Assembly (NCBI RefSeq): GCF_022539315.1
Contig: NC_066336.1
Location: 496,001-560,000 of the forward strand
DNA length: 64,000 bases
Reading direction: 5' to 3'
From: Serinus canaria
Taxonomy: Eukaryota; Chordata; Aves; Passeriformes; Fringillidae
Below the pieces are notes generated by a model. The model ran no database searches and was not told the origin of the DNA. It saw nothing but the letters and a program-made list of their open reading frames with translations. Of this stretch, positions 10,922 to 21,632 are shown piece after piece. A program made the position numbers and the translations under genes. How positions within the stretch are numbered: the first letter of the stretch is position 1; the number at the start of each line of letters is the position of its first letter.

Positions 10922-11343
10922 TGATGCCTTGAGAGGCTGCCTAGAGCAGAGGCTGGACAGTGTTAAAGGAATAAAGTAGGTATTTATTAAAAGGCTTCCT
11001 TCAAAGGACACACCTTGGGCAGTGCAAGAGCCTGGCCGAGGGTACACCCAAGATGGACAGTGGGTCACAAGTTTTCACACTTCTATAAGTTTTGGTCCAT
11101 TTCCATATCGGGGTTAATTGTCCAGTTACAGTCCCATCCTCCCAGTTTGCTCTCCTCAGTTCACTGCTGTTTGCACTTTTTGGGCCTGAAGCTGCAGCGG
11201 TGTCCTTGGTTCTGGGTCTGGAAAAGGATTGTTCTGTGTGACTGAGCTGTGAGGAGAGCTTGCTGACACTTTATATGAAGTTCAGAGTTACACACTAGTG
11301 CAGGACAGGATCTGGAAAATATGAAAGCTAAAATGTGAGGCAT
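10922..11343 (-). mobile_element. Probable solo LTR, passerine ERV type
   Basis: Recognised from a block typical of songbird LTRs: GGCTGCCTAGAGCAGAGGCT, GGAATAAAGTAGGTATTTAT, ATAAGTTTTGGTCCATTTCC, GGGGTTAATTGTCCAGTTAC. The minus strand has AATAAA (TTTATT at 10983-10988), so the element is on the minus strand. No clear target duplication was found; both ends are approximate. Confidence 0.6.
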
Positions 11344-13789
11344 CAGGGAGAGCACCCTCCTTTGCCACAGGGATGAGGGAATGGGATCCAGGAACTTCCC
11401 GAGGTCCCAGGGAAGGTGAGGTCACCTGGGGAGGGGTGGCCTCTGCTCTGCAAGGTCTCACCACCCCACTGCTGCTTTAACAGCTCAGGAAACACAAACC
11501 CCAAAGGTTTGGGGGGCTTTGATTACTAAGGGGGTTGTTAAGGGCTCTGTTCTGCCAGGGAAGATCTTGTTTTCCCCTGCAGAGCCAGCAGGAGCTTTTA
11601 TCTTTGCAGGGGATTAGCCCAGCTGGAGATTGCTGGCCCAGAGCTCAGAACCCGAGCACACAAATCCCCTCACCTTGAAAAGTTCCCTGCTTTAGTTCTG
11701 TCCAAAGGATATTTTGCTTGGGTGCTTCCACCTTAAAACACCAAACTCCTCCACAGCCAAGCTTTAATGTCATGTGGGAGTTTGCTTTCTTTGAGGAGTG
11801 GGAAATGCCACGCACAGTGGCAGATGCACAGCCCTGAGTCACCAGGGAGAAAATAAACACGGTTTGATTCACGTGTGTCTGTTTCCTGGGAGAGAGGTGC
11901 CAGGGGATGTTTGCTTGGGTAAGTGCTGCAAGCCAGGCCCACCTGAGCGGGAAATAAATAAAAAATGATCTGAAAATTAACCTGGAGCTGTCCTTCCTAT
12001 GAGAAACTGGAGGATTAGGGTATGGAATGCATAAAAGAGCTCCAAGCTGGCCTTGAACCCTGCCAGGGATGGGGCAGCCCCAGGTTCCCAGGGAGGAGCA
12101 GGATCCCTGTCAGACCTGGGTGGCTCCAGGGGCTGCCAGGCCCAGCGTGCCCCCAGCACGGAGATGAACCTTGGAAGAACTAAAGCAGGACACAAATGGC
12201 CAGCTGTGAGGCAGGCAGGGATTTCTCCCTGCTGGGCTCACAGGGGTGAGGCTCTGCTCTGTCCTGGCTGTCTCTGGATCAAGGGGGGTGTCCCCTCAAA
12301 GGCTCCTCCTGCTTCAGACCCAGGCTTGGGGAAGGAATTGCTCGGGGGCATTGGAGGGCAGGAAATCAGACTTGATATTGGAATTGTGTTCCTCCCTGGC
12401 CCTAAAATCCATTAATCTGTGACAATAATTGCCAGAGTTTACTGATTTCCCTGACTCTCTGATGGCAGGTAAGTAATCTGTCTGTCTCCTGTGGCTGAGC
12501 TGCCCTGGAAACGTTTCCTCTTAGCAGGAATTGCTAAAAACCAAAATCGATCCAGCAGAGCCAAAGACAATTCTAAAACAGATCTCTGTTTAGTTGTTTG
12601 ATGTTTTGTGTACTTGTTCAATGGATTCTGGCTGTCAGGCTCCTCAGCATCCTTCCAGGGCTGGGCCTGGGAATGCTGGGATGTGGAGAAACATCAGGAA
12701 TTATTGGACTTCATGGCAAGCCCTCACCTCCCTCTCACTCAGTGACTGCTGAAAGTCCTGGACATATCCCAAGCTCTGTCTTAATCAAGGCTGGAGAGTA
12801 AAATTAGAAAGCTGATTTGACTCCATGTTCCCAGAAATGCCAGATCGTGTAGAAGAGAAGGGATTTAAATTTTTTTTTGTCCAGGAAATCAACCTGCTCC
12901 TGCCAGGAATTGGTGCTGTCAGGCTCTGCTGAGGGAGCTTCCAACACCTGGGTACATTTCCTGGGGGTAAACGCTGCAGCAAAGCTGCAGAGGCTCTGGA
13001 AGTACCAGGGAATTATTTCTCTCCCTAGCACAAGACCCTCCCACCACCCTGAAATGCCCCCTCTGTGTCTGGTGGGTTTTAGAAGAGCTGTTCCCCTCCT
13101 GTGCTCCCAGCCTGCTCCTTCCTCCTGCCAAGACCTGCACGTTTTGTCTTCCCCGTTATCTCTGCAGAAACTCAAACATGATATTAGTTTAATTAGAGAT
13201 CAGCTCCTTTTATGGCATGCAAATGCCCTGTCTGACTAAATCCCCTTCTGAAGTTGGCAGATGCAAATTAAATCCTGTGCACTGAAGTGTAATTTGGCTC
13301 TGAACACTCTTCAAGGCCCTCAGTGATTGAGGGGGTGGAGGGGAATTAGTCTTAAGCTGCATTTGTTGCTTTCTCCTCCCTTAATTTGTTTATCTGAACG
13401 CTACTGAAGCAATATGGGATGGAGACAAATTGCCAAGCGACACACGAGCGAGAGCCAAGGTTTCACTGCTGGCTTCTGGAGCTGGAAATAACCAAGGTCC
13501 AGTGTACCTGAAATAATGGTAAATACTGGGCCATCTGCCACTCCTGGCACTCCTGCTCCCAGTGTCCAGGCCAGGCTGGCAACAGGGCAGCAGGGCCAGC
13601 CTGGGGCCATTCCAGGCACTCACAGACCCCCCTGGCTGGGGAGAAATCTCCTCTTGATCTGCTGCATCCCCACCGTGAAGGGTGACCCTTCAGTCCCCAT
13701 CCTGCTGGAGCTGGCCCTGCACTGAACCGGTTTCTCCACACCCCCTCCTTCTCTGGGGCTCAGGGAGAGCTGCAGTCACTTTGGGATTG
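11344..13789. other. Unique sequence; candidate regulatory stretch at 13160-13420
   Basis: No repeat or exon recognised over most of the interval. Within 13160-13420 the sequence is AT-rich and carries two POU octamers ATGCAAAT (13217-13224 and 13261-13268), TTTAATTAGAGATC, and TTGTTTATCTGA. That combination is common in vertebrate enhancers but is not proof. Confidence 0.3.
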
Positions 13790-13792
13790 TCC

Positions 13793-14457
13793 CACAAGGA
13801 AAGCCTGAGAGAACTGGGATTGTTCAGCACGGAAAAGAAAAGACTTTGGGTCACCTAATTTTGGGCTTGCAGTGCCTGAACGAGCCCCAGGAAAAGTGGA
13901 GAGGGACTGGGGATAAGGATGGAGGGACAGGAGCCAGGGAATGGCTGCCAGTGCCAGAGGGCAGGGTTGGATGGGATCTTGGGAACTGGGAATTGTTCCC
14001 TGGCAGGGTGGGGAGGGGCTGGGCTGGAATTGCCAGAGCAGCTGGGGCTGCCCCTGGATCCCTGGCAGTGCCCAAGGCCAGGCTGGACATTGGGGCTGGG
14101 AGCCCCTGGCACAGTGGGAGGGGTCCCTGGCACAGTGGGAGGGGTCCCTGGCACAGTGGGTGGTGTCCCTGGCACAGAGGGAGGGGTCCCTGGCACAGTG
14201 GGAGGTGTCCCTGGCACAGTGGGAGGGGTCTCTGGCACAGTGGGAGGTGTCCCTGGCACAGTGGGAGGGGTCCCTGGCACAGTGGGAGGTGTCCCTGGCA
14301 CAGGGGGAGGGGTCCCTGGCACGGTGGGAGGGGTCCCTGGCACAGTGGGAGGTGTCCCTGGCACAGGGGGAGGTGTCCCTGCCATGGCAGGGGTGGCACT
14401 GGGTGGGGTTTAAGGTCCTTCCACCCCACACCCTTCTGTGATAGTTTTATTTTATGA
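13793..14457 (+). mobile_element. CR1 LINE carrying a 13-unit internal repeat
   Basis: Sense CR1 starting at CTGAGAGAACTGGGATTGTT, through GGAGGGACAGGAGCCAGGGA, CTGGGCTGGAATTGCCAGAG and GGCCAGGCTGGACATTGGGG. It ends GGCAGGGGTGGCACTGGGTG, TTTAAGGTCCTTCC and a decayed TTCTGTGAT end. Between GGGCTGGGAGC and CCATGGCAGGGG a 21-bp segment is repeated 13 times (14110-14382). The ORF2 frame is decayed. Confidence 0.85.
14110..14382 (+). repeat. 21-bp tandem repeat inside CR1, 13 units
   Basis: Thirteen exact-length units with core CACAGTGGGAGG, then GGTCCCTGG or TGTCCCTGG. Units differ at a few sites (AGAGGG, TGGGTG, GGTCTC, CGGTGG), so they are not a very recent pure expansion. The same unit occurs in other CR1 copies here: 6 at 21077, 8 at 23378, about 6 at 34420, 2 at 41667 and about 2 at 48661, with a single form near 26170. 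Being 7 codons long, it keeps long open frames such as 'GTVGGVP'. Confidence 0.95.
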
Positions 14458-15636
14458 TCCTGGCCTTGCCACAGAGGTTTTCCCACAGTGCCAGTGAGCA
14501 GGTCCCCCTTGCAGAGTGCCCTTTCCTTCATTCCTCGGGAGCTGTGTGGGGCTGTGCAGGCTGATCCCAGGAGGGGAATGTGCTCCCACTCCTTCAGCCC
14601 CATCCATCCTCGCACTCCACGTGCTGCAGTTGAAGCCAGAAGAGCTTTGAGGCCGCCCCAGCAGACTAATTACAGCCCATAATCAGCATTTGTCTTCCTT
14701 GCTCTCAGCTCAGGCAGCGAAGCAGCCCCAGGAGTTTTGCTCTCGGTGCCGTTTCCCAGCTCTGTTTGCCGCCCCTCTCTCGCTGCCCCCGGGGTTTATT
14801 CTGCACTGGGAGCCGGTGTTTGCCCTGCAGCAGCTCTGATCACAGCGAGCGCTCCTGTGCCACCTCCCCACACGCCTTTCAGCCACTACCTGCAGCCGCT
14901 TCCTTCACCAGGAGCGATTTTGGAGCCTTCCCTGTGCTGTTCTGCAGGGATGAATCAAGCAGGGGATCTGGAGGTAACTCACTCCAGTCCCTGCGACTGT
15001 GCCGAGCAGCTGAGCAAATAAGTGCCTTTCAATTACAGCCTCGTGCAGACACTCTCTGCTTGTGTTTTATAACAATGATTTGGGATCAAGAGGTTTGCAG
15101 CTAAAGGGATAAACATTTAGCCCAGATAAGCAGATTTGTAGAAATTATTGTTATCCTGAGCTGGTTGGATTCATTAGGTCCCAGTCGCGGCCGGCTCTGA
15201 AATCTGACGGGGATAAATTTATCCCACCAAAGTGAAATCTGCTCAGGGATGAGTCTGAATTAGGGTATATTCATAATAGCATTTCTTTCTGGTGTTTAAC
15301 ATGGCAAAAATAGCCAGAGCAGAGAAATTATTTTCTTCCCCAGTCTCCCTGCCCTCAACAAAACATTGGAGGGGGTTTTTGGTTGCTACCAGCAGCATGA
15401 AGGGGGGGAGGAAGGATTTGGAACAGAAGTGAAGTGAGATCCTGGACATTTACCTGTGAGGGACAGCGGGAAAAGAGATGTATAAATCCATGGGTGGTGC
15501 TGATCCCAAAGCACTTGGATTGCCAGGCATTTTTACCCCTTTGCTGCACCCCAGGTTTGCACAGAGACCTCTCTGACCCTCCAGAGCTCCTGTCTCTTGT
15601 TTGAGGGCTCTATCTTTGGAATTCTGACCTGGCAGC
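14458..15636. other. Unique sequence with regulatory-looking motifs
   Basis: 14630-14960 is relatively CpG-rich and contains ACTAATTACAGCCCATAATC. 15010-15250 is AT-rich with AACAATG, AGATAAG, ATTATTGTTATCC and a GATAAATTTATC palindrome-like motif. These resemble homeodomain, SOX and GATA sites clustered as in enhancers. Conservation cannot be tested here. No exon recognised. Confidence 0.3.
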
Positions 15637-16341
15637 TGCCGCGCTGCTGCGTCGAGTGCACTTCACTCCCCTGAGAGCGGGGGGGAGGCGGCGCCGGCTA
15701 GCTGGGAGCACAGCAGCAGCTGGGGGCACTGCCCTGATGCACCGGGGCGTCTGGGCAGCGCCTTCGACAGGGCAGCAATGTCGAGAGGAGCGGCAAAAGC
15801 GGAGAAGCTTGAGAGAAAAGAGGGTCTTAACTCTCCTGGTGCAGTCCAGAACTTTATTGTCAATTGTGTCCAGGGGATCCAGGTGGGAAAAGGCAGAGAA
15901 CAAAGGGTAACAGCAGTATATAAAGGGGGTGGAACATAGGTACAAGAACCAATGGGGGAAACTGAGGAGGGGAATCGGACATAACTGACATGGGCGAGAA
16001 CCAATGATACAAGAGCTAGGGAGGGGCCTCAGAGCACCTGCCCAATCACTCTCTGAGGAAGGGAGAAGTTTCTGGAGAAATGGGCAGGGCCCCGGGAGAT
16101 GGACAGGGCTCTGGAGGAGGGGAAAAGCAACAAGAGGGATGGTAACCATGGAAACGGGGGTGGAGACAAGGGCATGGCAGTGTGCCCAGACTGGGAGGGA
16201 ACCATTTCAGGGAGAGGGGGAAACCAGGACTGAACCATCAAAATAGGTTTAGGATTACAACTGGGGGGAACATTACAAAATGGGAAGAACAATACAAACA
16301 GGGAATATAACACAACTGGAAATTGGATGCGCACCACAACA
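15637..16341 (-). mobile_element. 705-bp solo LTR, first of two near-identical copies
   Basis: TG...CA ends (TGCCGCGCTG ... CACCACAACA on plus) with imperfect 6-bp flanks GGCAGC (15631-15636) and GACAGC (16342-16347). On the minus strand a TATA-like TTTATATA (15917-15924) precedes AATAAA (15853-15858), so the LTR reads on the minus strand. Its U5 end (15637-15815) is CpG-rich. It matches 41805-42509 along its whole length with few differences, also 705 bp. The different flanks show two separate insertions, not one provirus. Confidence 0.85.
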
Positions 16342-16347
16342 GACAGC

Positions 16348-17149
16348 TGTTCTTGTTTACATCCCTTTATCTGCTCCTCACTACTCCTCTCCACCTCCCT
16401 GCCTTCCTTCTCTTTTCCCAGCAATGTTTTTGCCTAGAGGAGCATTATTTTGGGAGAGGGGTGAGATTTGCCCACTGTGGGGCGTGTCAGCCACCTGGGC
16501 AGAAAGTCATCTGGCAAATCCTCATCCATCACTCTGCTCCCATCCTTCAGTCAGGATGGGCCAGAGGAGCAGCCTCTGGAGTAAAGCCCAGCAGGGGTGG
16601 GCAGCAGAGCACACACTTATCCCAGGATTAGTGCCAGAACTGGGCAGATCCATCACGGTTATGGCGTGTTCTCCTCGTGGTTACTGCGTGGATAATGCCC
16701 CAATCAATAACTGACGAGAGGGGAGAGCAGAAAGGCTTTGATTTAAGGTTTGCCTAGGCTCTGTAGAGAAGCAAGATTTATTGCAACATAAAAATCCCAA
16801 ATTTAGCCCGTGGCTTAATAGGCATTGGTGCCTGTGCTAATAGTGGCTGGTATTTAGTGTGCCTCCCAATCCAAGGACACCACATCCATGTGCCTGCCCT
16901 GCCTGGGGCTGGAGTCAGCCAGGGAGGCACAGCCAGCCCTGACTGGGCATAACCTGATTTTCTTTATTGCAGCAAACGTTTGGAATCCAGTGCCAAAGAA
17001 GAGAGACCCACTGGATCCTTTTGGTCTCGTTTATTGATATCTTATCTAGAGTTTTGCATGCTGTCCGTACCAGGCTCAGCATGCTGGACAAGCATCACAA
17101 AAATGCCCAACAATCTCTTGTTCCAAGGTCTTTTCAGACTAAACTCTCC
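16348..17149. other. Unique sequence; contains the possible exon at 16973-17037
   Basis: No repeat family recognised. The only item noted is the splice-acceptor-like site listed separately. Confidence 0.35.
16973..17037 (+). CDS. Possible terminal coding exon (speculative)
   Basis: A good 3' splice-site shape, GATTTTCTTTATTGCAG ending at 16972, has a possible branch sequence CATAACC just upstream. In phase 2 the following 65 bases read NVWNPVPKKRDPLDPFGLVY and then stop (TGA 17035-17037). The peptide has the charged, proline-rich look of some protein C-termini, but I do not recognise it, and no other exon was found in the window. A chance match is quite likely. A poly(A) signal close downstream is not obvious. 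Confidence 0.15.
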
Positions 17150-17560
17150 AATTAAGAGCTGACACCTGGATTATTTTCCCTTCGAACACAATAACTGATC
17201 CCAAAGAGCCCCAACGGGGATTTTTCCACCCCATTTACAAAATGCCACCCAAACCCATGGAGAAGGAGGAAGAAGAAGGTGAAGAAGAAGCCCAGGATGA
17301 CACCCTGTGCCCTCCATCCTGCTGCCATCCACAGCACACTAAAAACCCCAAACCCTCAATTTCTCACCCAGTGACACACCCACACTGCTCTCTGTAACCT
17401 ATTTCACAATTTTGTGAATTCCAGTCTGTCCTGAAGTCCAGAAAACTTTCTCCATGAGTGAGGGTCAGAGTCAGTGCTCTCCTGGGGGTCAGGGCACCCC
17501 AGAGCAGACACAGAAATATTCCTGGTGCTCTGGGTTTCCACACCTGGGCTGTAATTTGGC
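17150..17560. mobile_element. ERV-like dispersed repeat, homologous to 58.2-58.8 kb
   Basis: Shares with 58200-58830 the ordered blocks TGACACCTGGATTATTTTC, CGGGGATTTTT, CCACCCAAACCCATGGAG, a purine-rich GAGAAGGAGGAAGAAGAAGG tract, CCAAACCCTCAATTTCT and AGTGCTCTCCTGGGGGTCAG. This order is familiar from passerine LTR retrotransposon remnants, but the ends and family are uncertain. Its purine tract is short, whereas the other copy's is greatly expanded. Confidence 0.5.
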
Positions 17561-19255
17561 CATTCCATTTCCAAATTCCAAGCACTCGATGAGTTTTTCT
17601 TTTATAATTGGGGCCGAAAATGGCAAAAGAGTAAACAACAAGATTTTGCTCAGAGAATTCAAAGGCACAAAGCAAATAAACCCCCAAGAATGATGAAAAG
17701 GATCAATCAATAAGAAACGCAGCCTGAGGGTTGGAACCTTTGGGAAGCAGTGGAGCTGGGAAAGGAGGAGGTTGGAAAGAGTTCTCTGAGCTTGACATCT
17801 GGTCAGATAGAAACGTTCTGATATTCATGGGATGAAGTTTTCTCTTTACAGGGGACAAGAATTAATTCCCTCCATGTCCAATGTGCACATCCATTCCCAG
17901 AGCTACACCCTGTCCTGGCAGAGGGCTTAAAATGGCATTTCAGGGAGGTTTTCCCACCTTATCCTAATCTTGTGCTGTTGGTGTGGATGAAGGAGCTCCA
18001 GAACTATGTGAATCTGTGTAAATGAGTGTAAATCAGCGTAAATAGGTGTAAATCTCTGTAAAGTTGTGTAAATCTGTGTAAGTAGCTGTGATCTCTCTGG
18101 ACAGAACGAAGTCACACCATTCTCCCCAGTAACAAACCTTCCCTCCAGCTCAGCCTGGCAAAGGGCACAGCTGAGCCCTGACCTGTGCTCCCAGCAGGGA
18201 TCTTCACAAGCTCTTCATTTATTAAGCTCATTCCACAGAAATGCCTAAAATTGAATTATCTGCTGAAAATCAGGAGTTTCACTTTGAAACGGGGCCAGGG
18301 AGGTTGTACCTTCCCTGAATCCTGGAACAAAGCCCTTTTCTTGTGCTGGATTTGAACATGCAGATGTGGCACATCCCTGTTATTTCTCCAGCTGCAACAG
18401 GAAAATACCAGGAGGTGAATTTTAATTTTTCTTTTAAATTACTTTTTTATTGGCATTTTCATTTTTTTAAAGATAAACATCATCTGGTTCCCGTTACTCA
18501 GGCAGCCACACAGGAAATGGTAATCAGTTCTGTTGATATTATTTTCCTCTGAGGGATTCCCAAGGAAAATATTTATGTAGGAATTAAGGGATTGGCGCAG
18601 TCCCTCGGGCTGGGCACAGGGCAGGAGCAGAGCAAGGGGCAGGAGGGTGGAACCTGCAGCATGCCAAGGGCAGGGACAGGGCACCCCCCAGGGCATCCCC
18701 CAGGGCATCACCCAGGGCATGGGGGGGCTCTGAGTGATGCCCCCGTGCAGGGGATGTGTTCCAGGAGAGATTCCAGCAGAGTTATCCCTTGGGTCAGCTG
18801 GAGGTCACCGTGCTGAGGAGGGGGAGCTGAGCTTTCCCTCCTCCCTGTGCCCCCTGGTCCCTGGGGCTGCTGCCCTCACCCAGGAATTCTCCTGGAAGCA
18901 GGAGGAAGCCCAGGCCCTGGGCTTTGGCTGCTGGGTCCATGAATCACCTTCATGGAAACCTCTGGGTCAGGAGAGTAATCAAATGAGGGAGGACGAGCCC
19001 ACGCTGCCTCTTGGCACTTTGCACCTTGGCAGTCATTTTCTCCTCCCTTGCCACGGAATCAGCCCCCTTAGGCCTGACCTTGCCAGTGCCAGCTCTGCTC
19101 AGCCTGCAGAAATTGAGATCATTTGTCCCCCTCCACGTCCCTGCCTCTGCTCTCCCCGAGCTCCTCGGATGGGTTTGCTCCCAGCCCGGGGCTCCCTCAT
19201 TGGGTTCCAGCAGAGACAAAGCTCCCGATGCTCGCTGCATCCTGAGCCTGCCCAG
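17561..19255. other. Unique sequence with a 10-bp tandem repeat
   Basis: No exon or transposon recognised. A small array of GGGCATC.CCCA units (about 12 bp) lies at 18690-18722, and the 10-bp array at 18007-18095 is listed separately. Confidence 0.35.
18007..18095 (+). repeat. 10-bp tandem repeat TGTAAATCNG
   Basis: Nine consecutive 10-bp units: TGTGAATCTG, TGTAAATGAG, TGTAAATCAG, CGTAAATAGG, TGTAAATCTC, TGTAAAGTTG, TGTAAATCTG, TGTAAGTAGC, TGTGATCTC. The period is exact although the units have diverged. Confidence 0.9.
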
Positions 19256-20556
19256 CCCAGTGCCAGGGCACAGCCCAGTGCGAGGGCACAGCCCAGGTGC
19301 CAGGGCACAGCCCAGGTGTCGGAGCACAGCCCAGTGTCAGGGCACAGCCCAGGTGCCAGGGCACAGCCCGGTGCCAGGGCACAGCCCAGGTGCCAGGGCA
19401 CAGCCCAGTGCCAGGGCACAGACCAGTGCCAGGGCACAGCCCAGTGCCAGGGCACAGCCCAGGTGTCAGGGCACAGCCCAGGTGCCAGGGCACAGCCCAG
19501 TGCCAGGGCACAGCCCAGTGCCAGGGCACAGCCCAGGTGTCGGAGCACAGCCCAGTGTCAGGGCACAGCCCAGTGCCAGGGCACAGCCCAGTGCCAGGGC
19601 ACAGCCCAGGTGTGAGGGCACAGCCCAGTGCCAGGGCACAGACCAGTGCCAGGGCACAGCCCAGTGCCAGGGCACAGACCAGGTGTGAGGGCACAGCCCA
19701 GTGCCAGGGCACAGCCCAGTGCCAGGGCACAGCCCAGGTGCCAGGGCACAGCTCAGTGCCAGGGCACAGACCAGGTGTGAGGGCACAGCCCAGTGCCAGG
19801 GCACAGCCCAGTGTCAGGGCACAGCCCAGGTGTGAGGGCACAGCCCAGTGCCAGGGCACAGCCCAGTGTCAGGGCACAGCCCAGGTGCCAGGGCACAGCC
19901 CAGTGCCAGGGCACAGACCAGTGCCAGGGCACAGCCCAGTGCCAGGGCACAGCCCAGGTGCCAGGGCACAGCTCAGTGCCAGGGCACAGCCCAGGTGCCA
20001 GGGCACAGCCCAGGTGCCAGGGCACAGCCCAGTGCCAGGGCACAGCCCAGGTGTCAGGGCACAGCCCAGTGCCAGGGCACAGCCCAGTGCCAGGGCACAG
20101 CCCAGGTGTCAGGGCACAGCCCAGTGTCAGGGCACAGCCCAGTGTCAGGGCACAGCCCAGTGCCAGGGCACAGCCCAGGTGTGAGGACACAGCCCAGTGT
20201 CAGGGCACAGCCCAGGTGTCAGGGCACAGCCCAGGTGTGAGGGCACAGCCCAGTGCCAGGGCACAGCCCAGGTGTCAGGGCACAGCCCAGTGCCAGGGCA
20301 CAGCCCAGTGCCAGGGCACAGCCCAGGTGTGAGGGCACAGCCCAGTGCCAGGGCACAGCCCAGTGCCAGGGCACAGCCCAGGTGTGAGGGCACAGCCCAG
20401 GTGCCAGGGCACAGCCCAGGTGTCAGAGCACAGCCCAGTGTCAGGGCACAGCCCAGTGTCAGGGCACAGCCCAGGTGCCAGGGCACAGCCCAGTGTCAGG
20501 GCACAGCCCAGGTGTCAGGGCACAGCCCAGTGCCAGGGCACAGCCCAGGTGCCAGC
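19256..20556 (+). repeat. 1.3-kb minisatellite, 18/19-bp unit
   Basis: Roughly 70 units of AGTGCCAGGGCACAGCCC, many with one extra G (AGGTGCC), so 18- and 19-bp versions are mixed. Common variants are GTGTCAGGG, GTGTGAGGG, TGTCGGAGC and CAGACCAG. Strings of variants recur (for example the GACCAG pattern near 19420, 19640 and 19915), showing block duplication within the array. The 18-bp form keeps frames open, which explains the long 'SARAQP/QGTAQ' and 'GLCPGT' frames on both strands. Confidence 0.95.
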
Positions 20557-21004
20557 CCCGGGAGCTGCCAACTCCATCTCCCTGCTGGGTTCCAGGGGGG
20601 CTCTGCCCTGCCACCCCCGCCCCTCCTCCCCCCCGCAATCTCCTCACTCCTTAAAAACATTCAGCGAGGCTCCATCAAAGGGAACGTTGTGTTATTGTTG
20701 CCAGGGGTGACATTAGATGAGAATGACATGAAACAATGAGGGCGCTGGAGTGTAATCCATGGGACACTCGGAACATGTTCCCCGTGCTCCGTGCTCCTCA
20801 CAACGCTCACCAACAGAGCCCTCTGCATTTTCACACAGTGTTTGTGTGCCTCAAGAGGTTTGTCTCCCTTTGTTCTTCTGTCTGGTCATTCTCCACGGGA
20901 ATTTGGAGGCTGCAGCCCTGTTCAAACACCAGTTTTGCTGTTTGTACCCACAGGAGGGGGGCAGTGGATTGGTGTCAGCACAGGGCTGGGCCCAGTGCTT
21001 GGTA
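20557..21004. other. Unique sequence between repeats
   Basis: No feature recognised. Frames entering from the neighbouring array or CR1 are by-products. Confidence 0.4.
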
Positions 21005-21445
21005 CCCATAAGATCCCAGAAGGGTTTGGGGTGGAAGGGACCCTAAATCCCCCCCAGTGCCACCCCTGCCATGGCAGGGACCCCTCCCACTGTGCCAGGG
21101 ACAACTCCCACTGTGCCAGAGACCCCTCCCACTGTCCCAGGGACCCCTCCCACTGTCCCAGGGACCCCTCCCCCTGTGCCAGGGACCCCTCCCACTGTGC
21201 CAGGTGCTCCCAGCCCCAGTGTCCAGCCTGGCCTTGGGCACTGCCAGCGATCCAGGGGCAGCCCCAGCTGCTCTGGCAATTCCAGCCCAGCCCCTCCCCA
21301 CCCTGCCAGGGAACAATTCCCAATTGCCAAGATCCCATCCAGCCCTGCCCTCTGGCACTGGCAGCCATTCCCTGGCTCCTGTCCCTCCATCCTTGTCCCC
21401 AGTCCCTCTGCAGCTCTCCTGGAGCCCCTCAGGCCCAGGGGGGCT
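21005..21445 (-). mobile_element. CR1 LINE with six 21-bp units
   Basis: Antisense CR1: GATCCCAGAAGGGTTTGGGG, GTGGAAGGGACCCTAAATCC, CCACCCCTGCCATGGCAGGG, then the tandem block (21077-21202), GTGTCCAGCCTGGCCTTGGG, GATCCAGGGGCAGCCCCAGC and onwards to CTGCAGCTCTCCTGGAGCCC. It is 5'-truncated near 21445. Confidence 0.85.
21077..21202 (-). repeat. 21-bp tandem repeat inside CR1, 6 units
   Basis: Six units in antisense with core GGGACCCCTCCCACTGTGCC and variants GGGACAACTCC, GAGACCC and CTGTCCC. Same unit and same site as in the CR1 at 13793-14457. Confidence 0.95.
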
Positions 21446-21632
21446 CAGGTCCCAGCAGTGTCCCCAGGCTGGGCTGGGGTGGACAGAAGCTTTGTTGGAG
21501 TCACTGATTTTCCCCGGTTCCCCCATGGACAAATCTCCTGCTGGGCTCTCCCTGGGCTCTGTCGGAGCCGGGTCTGGCCCGGGAGGCTCTGGGGGAGCTC
21601 AGCCCCTGCTCGGAGCCACAGGAGGGGACAGG

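Noticed and set aside
19256..20556. CRISPR or regulatory operator array
   Set aside because: Unit length is 18-19 bp with no spacers; it is a minisatellite.
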